Assembly (NCBI RefSeq): GCF_051628905.1
Contig: NZ_CP157575.1
Coordinates: 2,542,001 to 2,606,000, forward strand
Length of the DNA: 64,000 bases
Direction of reading: 5' to 3'
DNA from: Asaia sp037151935
Lineage (GTDB): Bacteria; Pseudomonadota; Alphaproteobacteria; Acetobacterales; Acetobacteraceae
Of the stretch, positions 11,789-20,743 are shown piece by piece; position 1 is the stretch's first letter, and every line of letters starts with the position of its first letter. The translations under genes were made by a program, and so were the position numbers. Under the pieces are notes generated by a model, which worked only from the letters and a program-made list of their open reading frames with translations, was not told the DNA's origin and did not search any database.

Positions 11789-11804
11789 ATCCGGACTCCG
11801 TCCC

Positions 11805-11836
11805 AGGTGCAGGCCGGAGCGGCCTGCACCTTTTTT
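11805..11836 (+). terminator. Intrinsic terminator after the DUF1328 gene
   Basis: Ten-base-pair GC-rich stem (GGTGCAGGCC / GGCCTGCACC) with a five-base loop, followed by six T residues, just after the small membrane protein gene. Confidence 0.92.
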
Positions 11837-11846
11837 CCTGTCCCGG

Positions 11847-12503
11847 TCAGTAGCCGTTGGGGTCTGGGTCGCCGGTGTAGGCGTTCGGATAGGTTCCGGG
11901 ATACGTGCCGGGATAGGTATAGCCCGGAGCAGGCGGACAATTGGCGTAGCCCCCGCATTGATAGGTGTAGGGGGTCGCCGCATAGCCCCCGCCATAATAG
12001 GGGTTGGCGTAATAGGGGCTGGTTACGGCAGCGCCGATGACGGCACCAGTTGCGACACCGAGGCCCCATCCGCCCCAGCCACCGCCCCAACCGCCCCAGC
12101 CCCAGCCGCCGCCCCATCCAGGCGAGCCCCAGCCATATCCAACCCAGCCCGGACCACCCCAGCCCCAGCCAGGGCCGCGCCAGCCGCCGCCCCATGGGCG
12201 GCCCCAACCGCCACCGCCATAATATCCTCCACGACCGCCCCAGCCCCCGCCGGGGCCAGCGCCGCGCCAACCGCCTGGACCGCCGCCGCCACGCCAGCCG
12301 CCCGGTCCGCCCCCTCCAGGGCCTCCACCGTGCCAGCCGCCCGGCCCACCACCGCCTGGGCCTCCGCCGCCGCCATGAAATCCGCCGCCCGGTCCGCCTC
12401 CACCGTGGAAACCTCCACCGCCGCCTCGTTGCGCATGGGCAGAGAGGGGCACCAGCAGAGGCAGGGCCAGAAGAACTGCCCTCAATCTGTAGGATCCATG
12501 CAT
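11847..12503 (-). CDS. Exported glycine/tryptophan/proline-rich protein
   Basis: A 218-residue protein with a clear signal peptide (MHGSYRLRAVLLALPLLVPLSAHAQ) followed by a low-complexity Gly-rich region with GGGGPGG and GGGWGGWG-like units over about residues 27-140. A short Ala/Gly segment (VATGAVIGAAVTSPYY) and a Tyr/Pro-rich tail with PGTYPGTYP follow. The last part resembles glycine-zipper surface proteins of acetic acid and related bacteria. The start at 12503 is chosen because the signal peptide begins there; an in-frame ATG lies at 12524. The function is unknown. High GC and simple repeats make the other strand appear open too. Confidence 0.75.
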   Translation of the reverse strand: MHGSYRLRAVLLALPLLVPLSAHAQRGGGGGFHGGGGPGGGFHGGGGGPGGGGPGGWHGGGPGGGGPGGWRGGGGPGGWRGAGPGGGWGGRGGYYGGGGWGRPWGGGWRGPGWGWGGPGWVGYGWGSPGWGGGWGWGGWGGGWGGWGLGVATGAVIGAAVTSPYYANPYYGGGYAATPYTYQCGGYANCPPAPGYTYPGTYPGTYPNAYTGDPDPNGY

Positions 12504-12672
12504 GGCTTCAGCTTTCCCTTCCATGGAGAACGGTCAGATTCCACTCTCCCTCTCCTGCATATCGTGCTGCGAAGGGGCGGAATAAAGACGAAAGCGTAAC
12601 TGCGCGATTTCGTTTCGTGACAAATGGTCGGCGCATGTAGAATTCAGGGCGGGTAAGGGTTTTTCAGGGGTG

Positions 12673-13302
12673 TCAGCGTTTCGGTTTGCGCCGTATGTGC
12701 CCACCCAGACGGGCCAGTACGGCCTGCAACTCGCCTTCCTTCATGTCCGGTATGGAAACAGGCTGCGGCACGGGGCGTGCGGCTGGCGTGACAGGGCGCA
12801 TGATCGACGGGTCCTGCAGGATCTTGATCCTCTTCACCAGAATGGAGCCGTCATCGAAACGCAGGTCCCTCCCGCTGCGTAGAGGCCCGCAATGGGTGTT
12901 GATGCGTTCTATGAGCTGGGGGGCCAGATGCTGAAGTTCCAGTGCGACGGGGCCAGTGCAGGCGATGGTCAGTGTGCCTGCGCTGACCCGTCTGGGCTCT
13001 GTCTGACTTGCAAGCGCCGGGCCTACGATTTCGGCCCAGTCGAGGATCAGCCTTATGGCCGGGGCCGCACGCTTGCTGAAAGCCGGCTTAGTGACCTGAG
13101 GCAGAATCGAGCCCAGAGCGCGTCCGGTCATGGCACGGCGTTCCTTGGGGCGTTCTGGCGCGGCGGAAGGGGGCGGCTCTTTCTTCGCGCCTTGTCTCGG
13201 CGTCGTCTTGTCGCTGGCCTGGCGTGAGGCAGCCGCAAAGCGCGGTGGTTTATCGGAAGACGTGCGTGCGCGGCTCTTGTCCGAAGGCAAATCTCGCTTC
13301 AT
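12673..13302 (-). CDS. DUF721 / DciA-family protein
   Basis: A 209-residue protein. Residues 1-60 are Lys/Arg/Pro/Ser-rich and probably disordered; residues 65-155 contain the DUF721 core (LILDWAEIVGPALASQTEPRR, then LTIACTGPVALELQHLAPQL, then INTHCG). DUF721 includes DciA, which helps to load the replicative helicase; an exact role here is inferred from family only. The start codon lies only nine bases from the divergent mutY start. In alphaproteobacteria this gene is often beside mutY, which supports the call. Confidence 0.85.
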   Translation of the reverse strand: MKRDLPSDKSRARTSSDKPPRFAAASRQASDKTTPRQGAKKEPPPSAAPERPKERRAMTGRALGSILPQVTKPAFSKRAAPAIRLILDWAEIVGPALASQTEPRRVSAGTLTIACTGPVALELQHLAPQLIERINTHCGPLRSGRDLRFDDGSILVKRIKILQDPSIMRPVTPAARPVPQPVSIPDMKEGELQAVLARLGGHIRRKPKR

Positions 13303-13311
13303 ATCGCCGGG

Positions 13312-14373
13312 GTGACTCCTTCAGCTTCTGCACTTCTCGACTGGTATGCCCATCAAAGGCGTGTTCTGCCCTGGCGCGCTCTGCCCGGTCAGGCAGCCGA
13401 TCCCTATGCCGTGTGGCTGAGCGAGATCATGTTGCAGCAGACGACCGTGGTGACGGTTATGCCGTATTATGAGCGGTTTCTGAAGCGCTATCCTACCGTG
13501 CAGGATCTGGCCGCGGCGCCGTTGCAGGACGTGCTCGCCCTTTGGGCGGGGCTTGGCTATTACAGCCGCGCCCGCAATCTCCATGCCTGCGCGCAGGCCG
13601 TGGCAATGCTTGGCGATTTCCCCTCCGATGTTGCAGGGCTACAGGCTCTGCCGGGCATAGGCGCCTATACGGCGCGTGCCGTGGCGGCAATCGCGTTTGG
13701 CGTGCCGGTCGTACCGGTCGATGGCAATGTCGAACGTATTACGTCGCGTCTGCATGCCGAAGAGGCGCCGTTGCCCGGAGTGCGCCGCAGACTGGATCAT
13801 CTGGCCAGCCTGCTCAATGACGATCCAGCAGCGCGTGCGGCCCCGAGCGATTTCGCGCAGGCGCTGTTCGATCTGGGGGCTGGGCTCTGCACGCCGCGGC
13901 GCCCGTCCTGTCTCATGTGCCCTTGGCGTGGTGTATGCAGAGCCCATGCTTCTGGAGCACCGGAACGTTTTCCGGTACGCGCGCCGCGCAAGGTCAAGCC
14001 TGAGCGACATGGCGTCGTTTTCCTCCTCAGCGATAGCGAGGGTGCCATCTGGCTGCGTCAGCGCCCCGAGAAAGGTCTGCTTGGCGGCATGACGGAGCTG
14101 CCCGGCACAGCATGGCTGGATGGGGCCCAGAGCATGCTCGAGGCTCTGGGTGAAGCGCCGGTGGAGGCCGCGTGGAAAGAGGCTGGACAGATACGTCATG
14201 TTTTCACACATTTCACGTTGTATCTGAGGGTTATGACGGCGCGTGTGCCCGATTTCGGCCCGCTGCATAACCAGCGCGGTTTTGCCTGTGCGCCGGAGAA
14301 CCTTTCTCGCCAGGCCTTGCCCAGCGTAATGCAAAAATGCCTGACGGTCGCAGGCGTTGCTTCTGCCGACTGA
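13312..14373 (+). CDS. mutY: A/G-specific adenine DNA glycosylase
   Basis: A 353-residue repair glycosylase removing adenine opposite 8-oxoguanine. The EndoIII-like fold shows EIMLQQTTV, the helix-hairpin-helix LPGIGAYTARAVAAIAFG and catalytic Asp in VVPVDGNVERI. The iron-sulfur ligands are spaced C-x6-C-x2-C-x5-C in the segment beginning CTPRRPSC at about residues 200-217. The C-terminal Nudix-like domain recognising 8-oxoG starts near residue 235. The start is GTG at 13312, nine bases from the divergent DUF721 start, so each gene's control sequence must lie within the other gene. A gene of unknown function follows 18 bases downstream. Confidence 0.96.
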   Translation: MTPSASALLDWYAHQRRVLPWRALPGQAADPYAVWLSEIMLQQTTVVTVMPYYERFLKRYPTVQDLAAAPLQDVLALWAGLGYYSRARNLHACAQAVAMLGDFPSDVAGLQALPGIGAYTARAVAAIAFGVPVVPVDGNVERITSRLHAEEAPLPGVRRRLDHLASLLNDDPAARAAPSDFAQALFDLGAGLCTPRRPSCLMCPWRGVCRAHASGAPERFPVRAPRKVKPERHGVVFLLSDSEGAIWLRQRPEKGLLGGMTELPGTAWLDGAQSMLEALGEAPVEAAWKEAGQIRHVFTHFTLYLRVMTARVPDFGPLHNQRGFACAPENLSRQALPSVMQKCLTVAGVASAD

Positions 14374-14391
14374 AGAAAGAGAGTTTCACCC

Positions 14392-14994
14392 ATGCTTTAT
14401 GCGTCTGCCCGTTTCTGGCTTCTCGATTTCTTCGGTCATGTCGTCGATCACGACCCGCTGCGCGACTGCCTGTTTTCGATTGCCCCGCCGCCCGGGCGTT
14501 ATCCCGGCCTGTTTTTCTTCGCTGATAACGCCTCGCTCACCGAATTTACCGTGACGTTGCGCAAGGTCGTTTCGTTGCCCATGCCGATACCGCAATTGTT
14601 GGCAACGCGATTGCCGAGTGGCGTCGTTACCCTGAGGAGGATGGATGGCACGGGGCGATACCTGCGCAGCGTCGAGAATGAGGGGATCGATTTCCAGGCC
14701 GTCGAAGCGAAAGACTGGGAGCATTTTTTCATACTCTCCGAGCCTATGATGCATGCCTACGCCATTCTCAGTCAGGATAGCGTCAGCACGATCACCGATG
14801 AGCGCGGCGAGGTGCAGGCGCCTCTGCGCCTCGTTCAGGGCCATAACGGCCAGATTGGCGATAATCTGTTTTCACTCGCTGCCAATCTTGCGGCTCTGGA
14901 GGATGTGGCCAGCCTGGGGGCAGGCATGGCCGCGCCTCTTGTTCTCATCCGGCGCGACGGTGAGCGCGTGACGCTTCAGATCACAAGGTCATGA
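14392..14994 (+). CDS. Hypothetical protein downstream of mutY
   Basis: A 200-residue protein that I do not recognise. It has no signal peptide, and the N-terminus MLYASARFWLLDFFGHV is hydrophobic but short. The mix of hydrophobic and charged residues and the absence of low complexity suggest a folded cytoplasmic protein. The ATG at 14392 has AAGAGAG upstream and lies 18 bases after the mutY stop, so the two genes are probably cotranscribed. Its stop overlaps the photolyase stop on the other strand (TCATGA at 14989-14994), a convergent arrangement with no room for a terminator. Confidence 0.8.
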   Translation: MLYASARFWLLDFFGHVVDHDPLRDCLFSIAPPPGRYPGLFFFADNASLTEFTVTLRKVVSLPMPIPQLLATRLPSGVVTLRRMDGTGRYLRSVENEGIDFQAVEAKDWEHFFILSEPMMHAYAILSQDSVSTITDERGEVQAPLRLVQGHNGQIGDNLFSLAANLAALEDVASLGAGMAAPLVLIRRDGERVTLQITRS

Positions 14995-16443
14995 ACCGCG
15001 CGTCTTCCGATAGGCGACCATGGCGCGGTCGCGCCCCTCGCTGAGAGAGACGATCGGTCTCGGGTAGGTCTTGCCGAGCCTGATCCCGGCTTTTTCCAGC
15101 AGTTCGGGCGCGGCCTCCCAAGGGGCGGCAATGGCGTCGTCTGGGAGTTTCGAAAGTTCGGGCACCCAGCGACGGATGTAATCGCCGTTGGGGTCGAACT
15201 TGTCTGCCTGGCGCAGCGGGTTGAAAATGCGGAAAAATGGCGAGGCGTCTATTCCTGTCCCGGCGACCCATTGCCAGTTGACCGCATTCGATGCCGGGTC
15301 GGCGTCGATCAGCGTGTCCCAGAACCAGCTTTCCCCTTCGCGCCAGTCGATCAGCAAATGCTTGGCCAGAAACGAGGCGACGATCATGCGCGCCCGATTA
15401 TGCATCCAGCCGGTCTCCCAGAGCTGACGCATTCCGGCATCCACGACAGGGATGCCGGTCTGGCCACGCTGCCAGGCGCCGAGATCCTTCTTGCTGTGGC
15501 GCCAGCCGAGCGCGTCAAACTGGGATTTGAGATTTCTGTCAGGCAGATGCGGGTTATGGAAAAGTGTGTACCAAGAGAAATCGCGCCAACCGAGTTCCGA
15601 AAGATAGATCTCCCTGTCTTCCTTTTCACCTTTGTCGGCGCAGATATGCCAGACCTGCCGAGGTGAGAGCACACCGAGGCGCAGATAAGGCGATAGTCGC
15701 GAGCTTTCCTCCGCTGCCATGTCGTTGCGACCGGTCTCGTAGTGGCTGAGCGGGCCGGAGGCGAAATCATGGGCGATTTCTTGGGCGGCGTCTTCGCCGA
15801 GCTCCCAATATTCGGCCATCTTGCTTGCCCAGTCGGGTTTGCGCGGGAGGAGCGCCTCGCCGATGTCTCGCGGTGAAAGGGCCTTCTTCGGTTTTTCAAG
15901 AGCCTCTTCCCATTTCATGAAGGCGCATTTCCCCGGCGCCGGCACGGGCCTGGGCGGGGCACCAAGGGCCTTGAAGCCTTTCCACCAGGCCGAAAAGATC
16001 TTGTAGGGCGTGCCGGATTTGGTGGTGACCGTTTCGGGCGGCCGCAGCACCGTGCCATGCAGGCGGATCATCTCCCGCCCGGCCTCGCTTAATGTCCTGG
16101 CGATGGCGTCGTCCTGCCCGCGTGCGGCTTTCTGATAGCGATAATGGCAGTAGAGCGCTTCGGCGCCTGTTTCTTCCATCAATTGCGGTATCAGCTTCGC
16201 CGGATCGCCTTCGAGAATGAGGCAGGTGCCCCCCTTGTCCTCCACGCTCTTCGTGAAAGCGATGAGTGTCTCATGCAGAAACCATTTCAGCGCGCCGCCA
16301 AAGGGGCGCGTTGCCCCTGAGGTATCGAGCACATAGACGCACAAACAGGACCCGGCGGCGTCCAGGGCCGCATTCAGGGCAGGGTGATCGGCAAGACGGA
16401 GATCGTCCCTGAACCAGAGAAGGGCAGGCGATTTGCGGGTCAT
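14989..16443 (-). CDS. phrB: Deoxyribodipyrimidine photolyase
   Basis: A 484-residue class I cyclobutane pyrimidine dimer photolyase repairing UV damage with blue light. The N-terminal antenna Rossmann domain begins LLWFRDDLRLADHPAL. The FAD-binding C-terminal domain has NWQWVAGTGIDASPFFRIF followed by NPLRQADKFDPNGDYIRRW, essentially the family signature. The ATG at 16443 follows AGGA with a spacing of about six; the frame is open upstream but unlike the family there. Its end overlaps that of the mutY-linked hypothetical gene by six bases. Confidence 0.95.
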   Translation of the reverse strand: MTRKSPALLWFRDDLRLADHPALNAALDAAGSCLCVYVLDTSGATRPFGGALKWFLHETLIAFTKSVEDKGGTCLILEGDPAKLIPQLMEETGAEALYCHYRYQKAARGQDDAIARTLSEAGREMIRLHGTVLRPPETVTTKSGTPYKIFSAWWKGFKALGAPPRPVPAPGKCAFMKWEEALEKPKKALSPRDIGEALLPRKPDWASKMAEYWELGEDAAQEIAHDFASGPLSHYETGRNDMAAEESSRLSPYLRLGVLSPRQVWHICADKGEKEDREIYLSELGWRDFSWYTLFHNPHLPDRNLKSQFDALGWRHSKKDLGAWQRGQTGIPVVDAGMRQLWETGWMHNRARMIVASFLAKHLLIDWREGESWFWDTLIDADPASNAVNWQWVAGTGIDASPFFRIFNPLRQADKFDPNGDYIRRWVPELSKLPDDAIAAPWEAAPELLEKAGIRLGKTYPRPIVSLSEGRDRAMVAYRKTRGS

Positions 16444-16672
16444 GAAAATCCTGATGCGGGGAGCGGAGCAAGAAAGGGCAGAAGCAGGGAAAGCGCAGGA
16501 AACCGCCATCGGTTCGACATGAAAAAAATGGCGCGTTACTGCCTCTGTTCAGATCGCACTGCCTGCCGACAAGTCAGCGCCAGAAAAAGTGAAGATCTCT
16601 TTTGTAACGTAGAAAACCGTCTCATGATCAGGGCGTTGAATGGCCCCAAACATTTTATTAGGGAAATGTTCC

Positions 16673-16867
16673 ATGACCACGGTTTCCTTCCTCCGCACTG
16701 GTGCTCTTGCTGTCATGCTGGCGCTTCCGGCTCTTGGCCTTACCGCCTGCAACACGCTCGACGGGGCCGGTCGCGATGTCAGCTCCGTCGGTCACGACGT
16801 GAGCCGTGGCGCGAATGCCACCCAGGGCGCAATCCACAACTCGGTTCCGCAGGCGGCAACGCACTAA
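16673..16867 (+). CDS. Entericidin-like small lipoprotein
   Basis: A 64-residue lipoprotein with a hydrophobic signal and lipobox LTAC, the lipidated Cys being residue 26. The mature part (CNTLDGAGRDVSSVGHDVSR) matches the entericidin A/B pattern. Entericidins are small membrane lipoproteins linked to stress or programmed lysis; which role applies is not visible. The ATG at 16673 has AGGGAAATG upstream. A terminator follows directly, so it is monocistronic. Confidence 0.88.
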   Translation: MTTVSFLRTGALAVMLALPALGLTACNTLDGAGRDVSSVGHDVSRGANATQGAIHNSVPQAATH

Positions 16868-16896
16868 ACGAACCAGTCCAGCATTGGATTGCCGGG

Positions 16897-16926
16897 AAAG
16901 GGTGGAGCGAGGCTCCGCCCTTTTTT
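16897..16926 (+). terminator. Intrinsic terminator after the entericidin gene
   Basis: Stem AAGGGTGGAGC / GCTCCGCCCTT with one G-T pair and a three-base GAG loop, followed by a T-tract. Confidence 0.9.
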
Positions 16927-17053
16927 TATGCGCCTCGCCTGTAGCGCGTTCCAATAAGGGCCGAGGGGCAGCTTCGTAGGCCTCCCCTTGCAAATTGCCT
17001 GCAAGACGGCACATAGTAGGCATCCGGTCATGAAGACCGGGTTTACAAACGAC

Positions 17054-17194
17054 GTTCTCGGGGCGGGGTGAAACTCCCCACCGGCGGTAGGTGCCTTGGC
17101 ACGAGCCCGCGAGCGCTTTCGGCTTCTGGGCCGGGAGGTCAGCAGATCCGGTCAGAATCCGGAGCCGACGGTCATAGTCCGGATGGAAGAGAAC
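17054..17194 (+). promoter_or_regulatory. FMN riboswitch (RFN element)
   Basis: The conserved RFN core is plain: GGGGCGGGGTGAAACTCCCC and ACCGGCGGTA at 17059-17089, GCCCGCGAGCG at 17105, AGCAGATCCGGT around 17142 and GGTCATAGTCCGGATGGAAG near 17170-17189. The basal P1 helix pairs GTTCTC (17054-17059) with GAGAAC (17189-17194). It lies 16 bases before the proposed ribD start. The 3' P1 strand GAGA could alternatively pair with GCTCTC at 17201-17206, which would be a simple translational expression platform. It should bind FMN and turn down the downstream riboflavin operon. Confidence 0.96.
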
Positions 17195-17210
17195 AGAAAA
17201 CGCTCTCACC

Positions 17211-18362
17211 ATGGCTTGCCGTGGCGGGGACGAAGAATGTTCGCGCCTGGGGGCCGTCCTGATGGGATGGGACCGTATTGCCGTGCCGGGAGTTTTCTCC
17301 TCCAGACCTGACCCGGAAAAGGGCGTTCTGACCGAGTCCGTTCTCGACTCGGTCCGTCTGGGTTTTGAGTCAGCGCTTGATGAAGCTTCGCGCTATCTCG
17401 GCGCCACCTCTCCCAATCCCGCGGTTGGCTGCACCCTGCTCGATCGTGACGGGGCAATTCTCGTTACTGAGGCGCATCATCGCACGGGTGCGCGTCATGC
17501 TGAGGCGCTGGCGCTGCACAAGGCACGCGAGCTGGGCGTGATCGACCGGGTGGCGACCGCATTTGTGACGCTCGAGCCCTGCAATCATGTCGGTCGTACC
17601 CCCCCATGCAGTGAGGCCCTGCGCGACAGCCCGGTCAGCACGGTCTGGGTCGGAATGCGCGATCCCAATCCGGTCGCCGGTGGTGGCATTGCCCGTCTGC
17701 GCCAGATGCCTGAGGGCCGAGTGGTCCATCTTCTTGAAGATCATCCCAGCCTCGCCGAGACCCACCGGGCCTGCCAGGCACTGATAGCGCCCTTCGCAAC
17801 GCGTATTTTGAAGCAGCGCCCCTGGATTACGGTCAAGCAGGCCTGCGATGCGACAGGCTTGATGATCCCGCCCGAGGGTAAGACGACCTTCACCAGTCAG
17901 ACCTCTCTCGAGATCGCCCACCGCCTGAGGCGGGCGAGCGATGCGATCATCACCGGCATCGGCACGGTGCTGGCCGATCGCCCGCGCTTTACCGTCCGTC
18001 ATGTACCCGATCACGACGACAGGGGACCGCGTCTGGTAGTGGTCTGCGACCGTCAGAACCGCCTGCCGGATTCCTGGCGCGAGACGATGATCGGCAGCGG
18101 ATACAGGGTGATCGTGTCTCGCGATCTGGCCGAAATTCCCGCCCTTCTCGGCGATCATGGCGTGAACTGGGCCATGGTCGAAGCGGGGCCGGCGCTTCTG
18201 GGCGAAATCGAGGCGCTTGGCCTGTGGGATGACTGGCTGACCATAAGCGCCTCGCATGAGGGGCCCGACCGATGTTCGGTGCGCTCTCACGGACCTTCCC
18301 CCCTGCGTTTCATACTTGATGAAGGGGCGCAGCCCCTTCCTGCTGACAAGGCTGCATTCTGA
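17211..18362 (+). CDS. ribD: Bifunctional riboflavin deaminase/reductase
   Basis: A protein of up to 383 residues catalysing the second and third steps of riboflavin synthesis. The deaminase domain (about 50-190) has the zinc motif HAEALAL and PCNHVGRTPPC. The reductase domain (about 205-375) starts RPWITVKQACDATGLM. The start is uncertain: ATG at 17211 lies just after the riboswitch but has a poor ribosome site, and the first 40 residues are not family-like; ATG at 17262 is an alternative. The stop TGA overlaps the ribE ATG by one base, so the genes are translationally coupled. Confidence 0.94.
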   Translation: MACRGGDEECSRLGAVLMGWDRIAVPGVFSSRPDPEKGVLTESVLDSVRLGFESALDEASRYLGATSPNPAVGCTLLDRDGAILVTEAHHRTGARHAEALALHKARELGVIDRVATAFVTLEPCNHVGRTPPCSEALRDSPVSTVWVGMRDPNPVAGGGIARLRQMPEGRVVHLLEDHPSLAETHRACQALIAPFATRILKQRPWITVKQACDATGLMIPPEGKTTFTSQTSLEIAHRLRRASDAIITGIGTVLADRPRFTVRHVPDHDDRGPRLVVVCDRQNRLPDSWRETMIGSGYRVIVSRDLAEIPALLGDHGVNWAMVEAGPALLGEIEALGLWDDWLTISASHEGPDRCSVRSHGPSPLRFILDEGAQPLPADKAAF

Positions 18363-18973
18363 TGTTTTCAGGCATTATCGAGCATATCGGCCGCATCAAA
18401 ACCGTAGAATCTCGCGACCAGGCCATTCTGCTTCAGGTCGAGACGGGACTTTCGGATATGGATCTGGGTGAGAGCATTGCCGTCAACGGGGTCTGTCTGA
18501 CGGTCGCCGCTTATGATTCCTCGGGTCTTGCCGATTTCTTCGTCAGTGCAGAGACCCTGGCGCGCACGGCTCTAGGGCGGCTGAAGGAGGGCTCGCGAGT
18601 CAATCTCGAGCGGGCCAGTACGCCAGCCACCCGATTGTCGGGCCATATCGTGCAGGGTCATGTCGATGGTCTGGCCGAACTCGTGGCGGTGCGGTCGGTC
18701 GGTGAGTCGCATCACATTACCTTTCGCCTTCCTGCTGCGCTGCGCGGCTATGTGGTCGAGAAAGGCTCTATCGCGCTCGATGGCGTCAGCCTGACGGTCA
18801 ATGAGGTGAGCGATGTGGCCGATGGCGCCTTCACCATCGCGCTGATGATCATCCCCCACACCTGGGAGCATACGGGCCTTTCGGAACTTTCAGCAGGGGC
18901 GAGCGCCAACGTAGAGGTCGATGTTCTGGCCAAATATGTCGAGAGCCTGCTGAAATACGGGGTGCGCTCATGA
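18362..18973 (+). CDS. ribE: Riboflavin synthase, alpha subunit
   Basis: A 203-residue enzyme converting two 6,7-dimethyl-8-ribityllumazines to riboflavin. It has the two tandem lumazine-binding barrels with the start MFSGIIEHIGRI and internal repeats GESIAVNGVCLTVAA and GSIALDGVSLTVNEV. It overlaps ribD by one base and ribBA by four (ATGA). Confidence 0.97.
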   Translation: MFSGIIEHIGRIKTVESRDQAILLQVETGLSDMDLGESIAVNGVCLTVAAYDSSGLADFFVSAETLARTALGRLKEGSRVNLERASTPATRLSGHIVQGHVDGLAELVAVRSVGESHHITFRLPAALRGYVVEKGSIALDGVSLTVNEVSDVADGAFTIALMIIPHTWEHTGLSELSAGASANVEVDVLAKYVESLLKYGVRS

Positions 18974-20259
18974 GCACGATGCTGTCCTACCCGCTCGCAC
19001 GGGCCATTACGGCGCTTCGCGAGGGGCGTATGGTCATGATGGTCGATGACGAAGGCCGCGAAAACGAGGGTGATCTGGTAATTGCCGCGCAATTCGCGAC
19101 GCCTGACGCCGTCAATTTCATGGCGACTCATGCGCGTGGGCTGATCTGCCTGCCGCTCGAAGCCGAGCAGATCGACCGCCTAGACCTGCCCATGATGCCC
19201 AGACGCGGGCATGATCCACGTGGAACGGCCTTTACTGTTTCCATCGAGGCGACGACCGGCATCACAACCGGTATTTCCGCAGCAGACCGCGCCCGCACGA
19301 TCCAGCTTGCAGGCCATCCCGAGGCGCGGCCGGAGGATATCAGCACGCCGGGTCATATCTTTCCGCTGCGTGCCCATCCTGAAGGGACCATCGCTCGTGA
19401 CGGTCATACAGAAGGCGCTATCGACCTTGCCCGTCTTGCGGGGCTTCATCCGGCTGCGGTGATCTGCGAGGTCATGAGCGATGACGGCACGATGGCGCGT
19501 CTGCCTGAATTGCAGGCATTTGCGTCACGTCACGATATGCCGGTCATCAGCATCGAAGAGATCGCCGCATGGTGCCGCGTGCAGGGCCGCGAGGCCCTGA
19601 GCGAGATCGAGCTGCCCGCGCCCGTGCCGCCTGCGGTCGAACGCATTGCCGAGGCCGCGCTGCCGAGCGTCTATGGTGGCCATGACCTGCGTATCCAGGC
19701 CTTCCGGGCGCCGGATGGCATCGAGCATGTGGCGCTGGTCAAGGGCGATCTCACAAAGGGCGTTCCGCTCGTGCGCCTGCATTCCGAATGCGTGACCGGC
19801 GATGCGCTGGGGTCTCTGCGCTGCGATTGCGGTCCTCAGCTTCGCGAAGCGCTCGAGCGTATCGCAGCAGCACCTTCGGGAGCGCTGGTCTATCTGCGTG
19901 GCCATGAGGGCAGGGGCATTGGCCTCGGTAACAAGATCAGGGCTTACGCATTGCAGGACGAGGGCAAGGATACGCTCGAGGCCAATCTCGAACTCGGCCT
20001 GCCCGGCGATGCGCGCGACTGGGTGACCGGCGCCGGCATTCTCGAATTGCTCGGCATCCACACCCTGACCCTGTTGACCAACAACCCCAGCAAGGTATCG
20101 GGCCTTGAGGCTGCCGGGCTGAAAGTGGTCAGTCAGGAGCGTCTCGAAGCCGGATACAACCCGTTCAACCGCGCCTATCTTCACGCTAAACGCACCCGGA
20201 TGGGGCATCAACTCAGCGATGTCTGGCCGGAACTCGTCGAGACCATGGTTCAGAAATAA
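18970..20259 (+). CDS. ribBA: Fused DHBP synthase / GTP cyclohydrolase II
   Basis: A 429-residue fusion producing both precursors of riboflavin. The N-terminal RibB domain (about 1-205) shows DDEGRENEGDLV and GHTEGAIDLARLAG. The C-terminal RibA domain has the zinc motif in HSECVTGDALGSLRCDCGPQ (C-x10-C-x-C) and GHEGRGIGLGNKIRAY. Overlap of four bases with ribE indicates coupling. The fusion is standard in many bacteria, so the operon supplies every enzyme of the pathway apart from the dephosphorylation step. Confidence 0.96.
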   Translation: MSTMLSYPLARAITALREGRMVMMVDDEGRENEGDLVIAAQFATPDAVNFMATHARGLICLPLEAEQIDRLDLPMMPRRGHDPRGTAFTVSIEATTGITTGISAADRARTIQLAGHPEARPEDISTPGHIFPLRAHPEGTIARDGHTEGAIDLARLAGLHPAAVICEVMSDDGTMARLPELQAFASRHDMPVISIEEIAAWCRVQGREALSEIELPAPVPPAVERIAEAALPSVYGGHDLRIQAFRAPDGIEHVALVKGDLTKGVPLVRLHSECVTGDALGSLRCDCGPQLREALERIAAAPSGALVYLRGHEGRGIGLGNKIRAYALQDEGKDTLEANLELGLPGDARDWVTGAGILELLGIHTLTLLTNNPSKVSGLEAAGLKVVSQERLEAGYNPFNRAYLHAKRTRMGHQLSDVWPELVETMVQK

Positions 20260-20269
20260 GGATCACCCC

Positions 20270-20743
20270 ATGAGCAAGTCCATTCCTGTCGCCCCCGATC
20301 TCACTCTGGTGCCGACGCCCAAGCTCGCTTTGCTCGTCAGCCGCTTCAATACCGATGTCACGCATGGTCTTCGCGATGGCGCGCTCGAATGGCTCGAGGA
20401 GCATGGCATTCGCGATGTCGATGTGTTCGACGCGCCCGGTGCCTTCGAATTGCCGCTCATGGCGCAGGCTCTCGCCAAGACAGGCACCTATGAGGGCGTG
20501 ATCTGCCTCGGTTGCGTCATCAAGGGCGACACGGCCCATTTCGAGTTCATCAGTCTTGGCGCAACCATCGGTATCATGCAGGCGCAGCTTGCCACCGAGA
20601 CGCCCATCTCGTTTGGCGTACTCACGACCTATACCGATGAGCAGGCCCAGGCCCGCTCGCGCAAGGATGCGCATAACAAAGGTCGCGAGGCTTCTGCTGC
20701 CTGTGTCGAGACGCTCGCCTTTCTGCGCAACACGCGCAACTGA
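20270..20743 (+). CDS. ribH: 6,7-dimethyl-8-ribityllumazine synthase
   Basis: A 157-residue lumazine synthase. Family landmarks: VSRFNTDVTHGLRDGAL near the N-terminus, DAPGAFELP, and GCVIKGDTAHFEFIS. The ATG at 20270 with AAGGA upstream is chosen over the in-frame upstream ATG at 20219, which lies within ribBA. It is the last gene of the FMN-controlled operon. Confidence 0.97.
   Translation: MSKSIPVAPDLTLVPTPKLALLVSRFNTDVTHGLRDGALEWLEEHGIRDVDVFDAPGAFELPLMAQALAKTGTYEGVICLGCVIKGDTAHFEFISLGATIGIMQAQLATETPISFGVLTTYTDEQAQARSRKDAHNKGREASAACVETLAFLRNTRN

Noticed and set aside
12023..12436. Possible CRISPR or tandem-repeat array in GC-rich DNA
   Set aside because: The repeats are irregular and explained by Gly/Trp/Pro codons of the exported protein; no constant repeat and spacer pattern.
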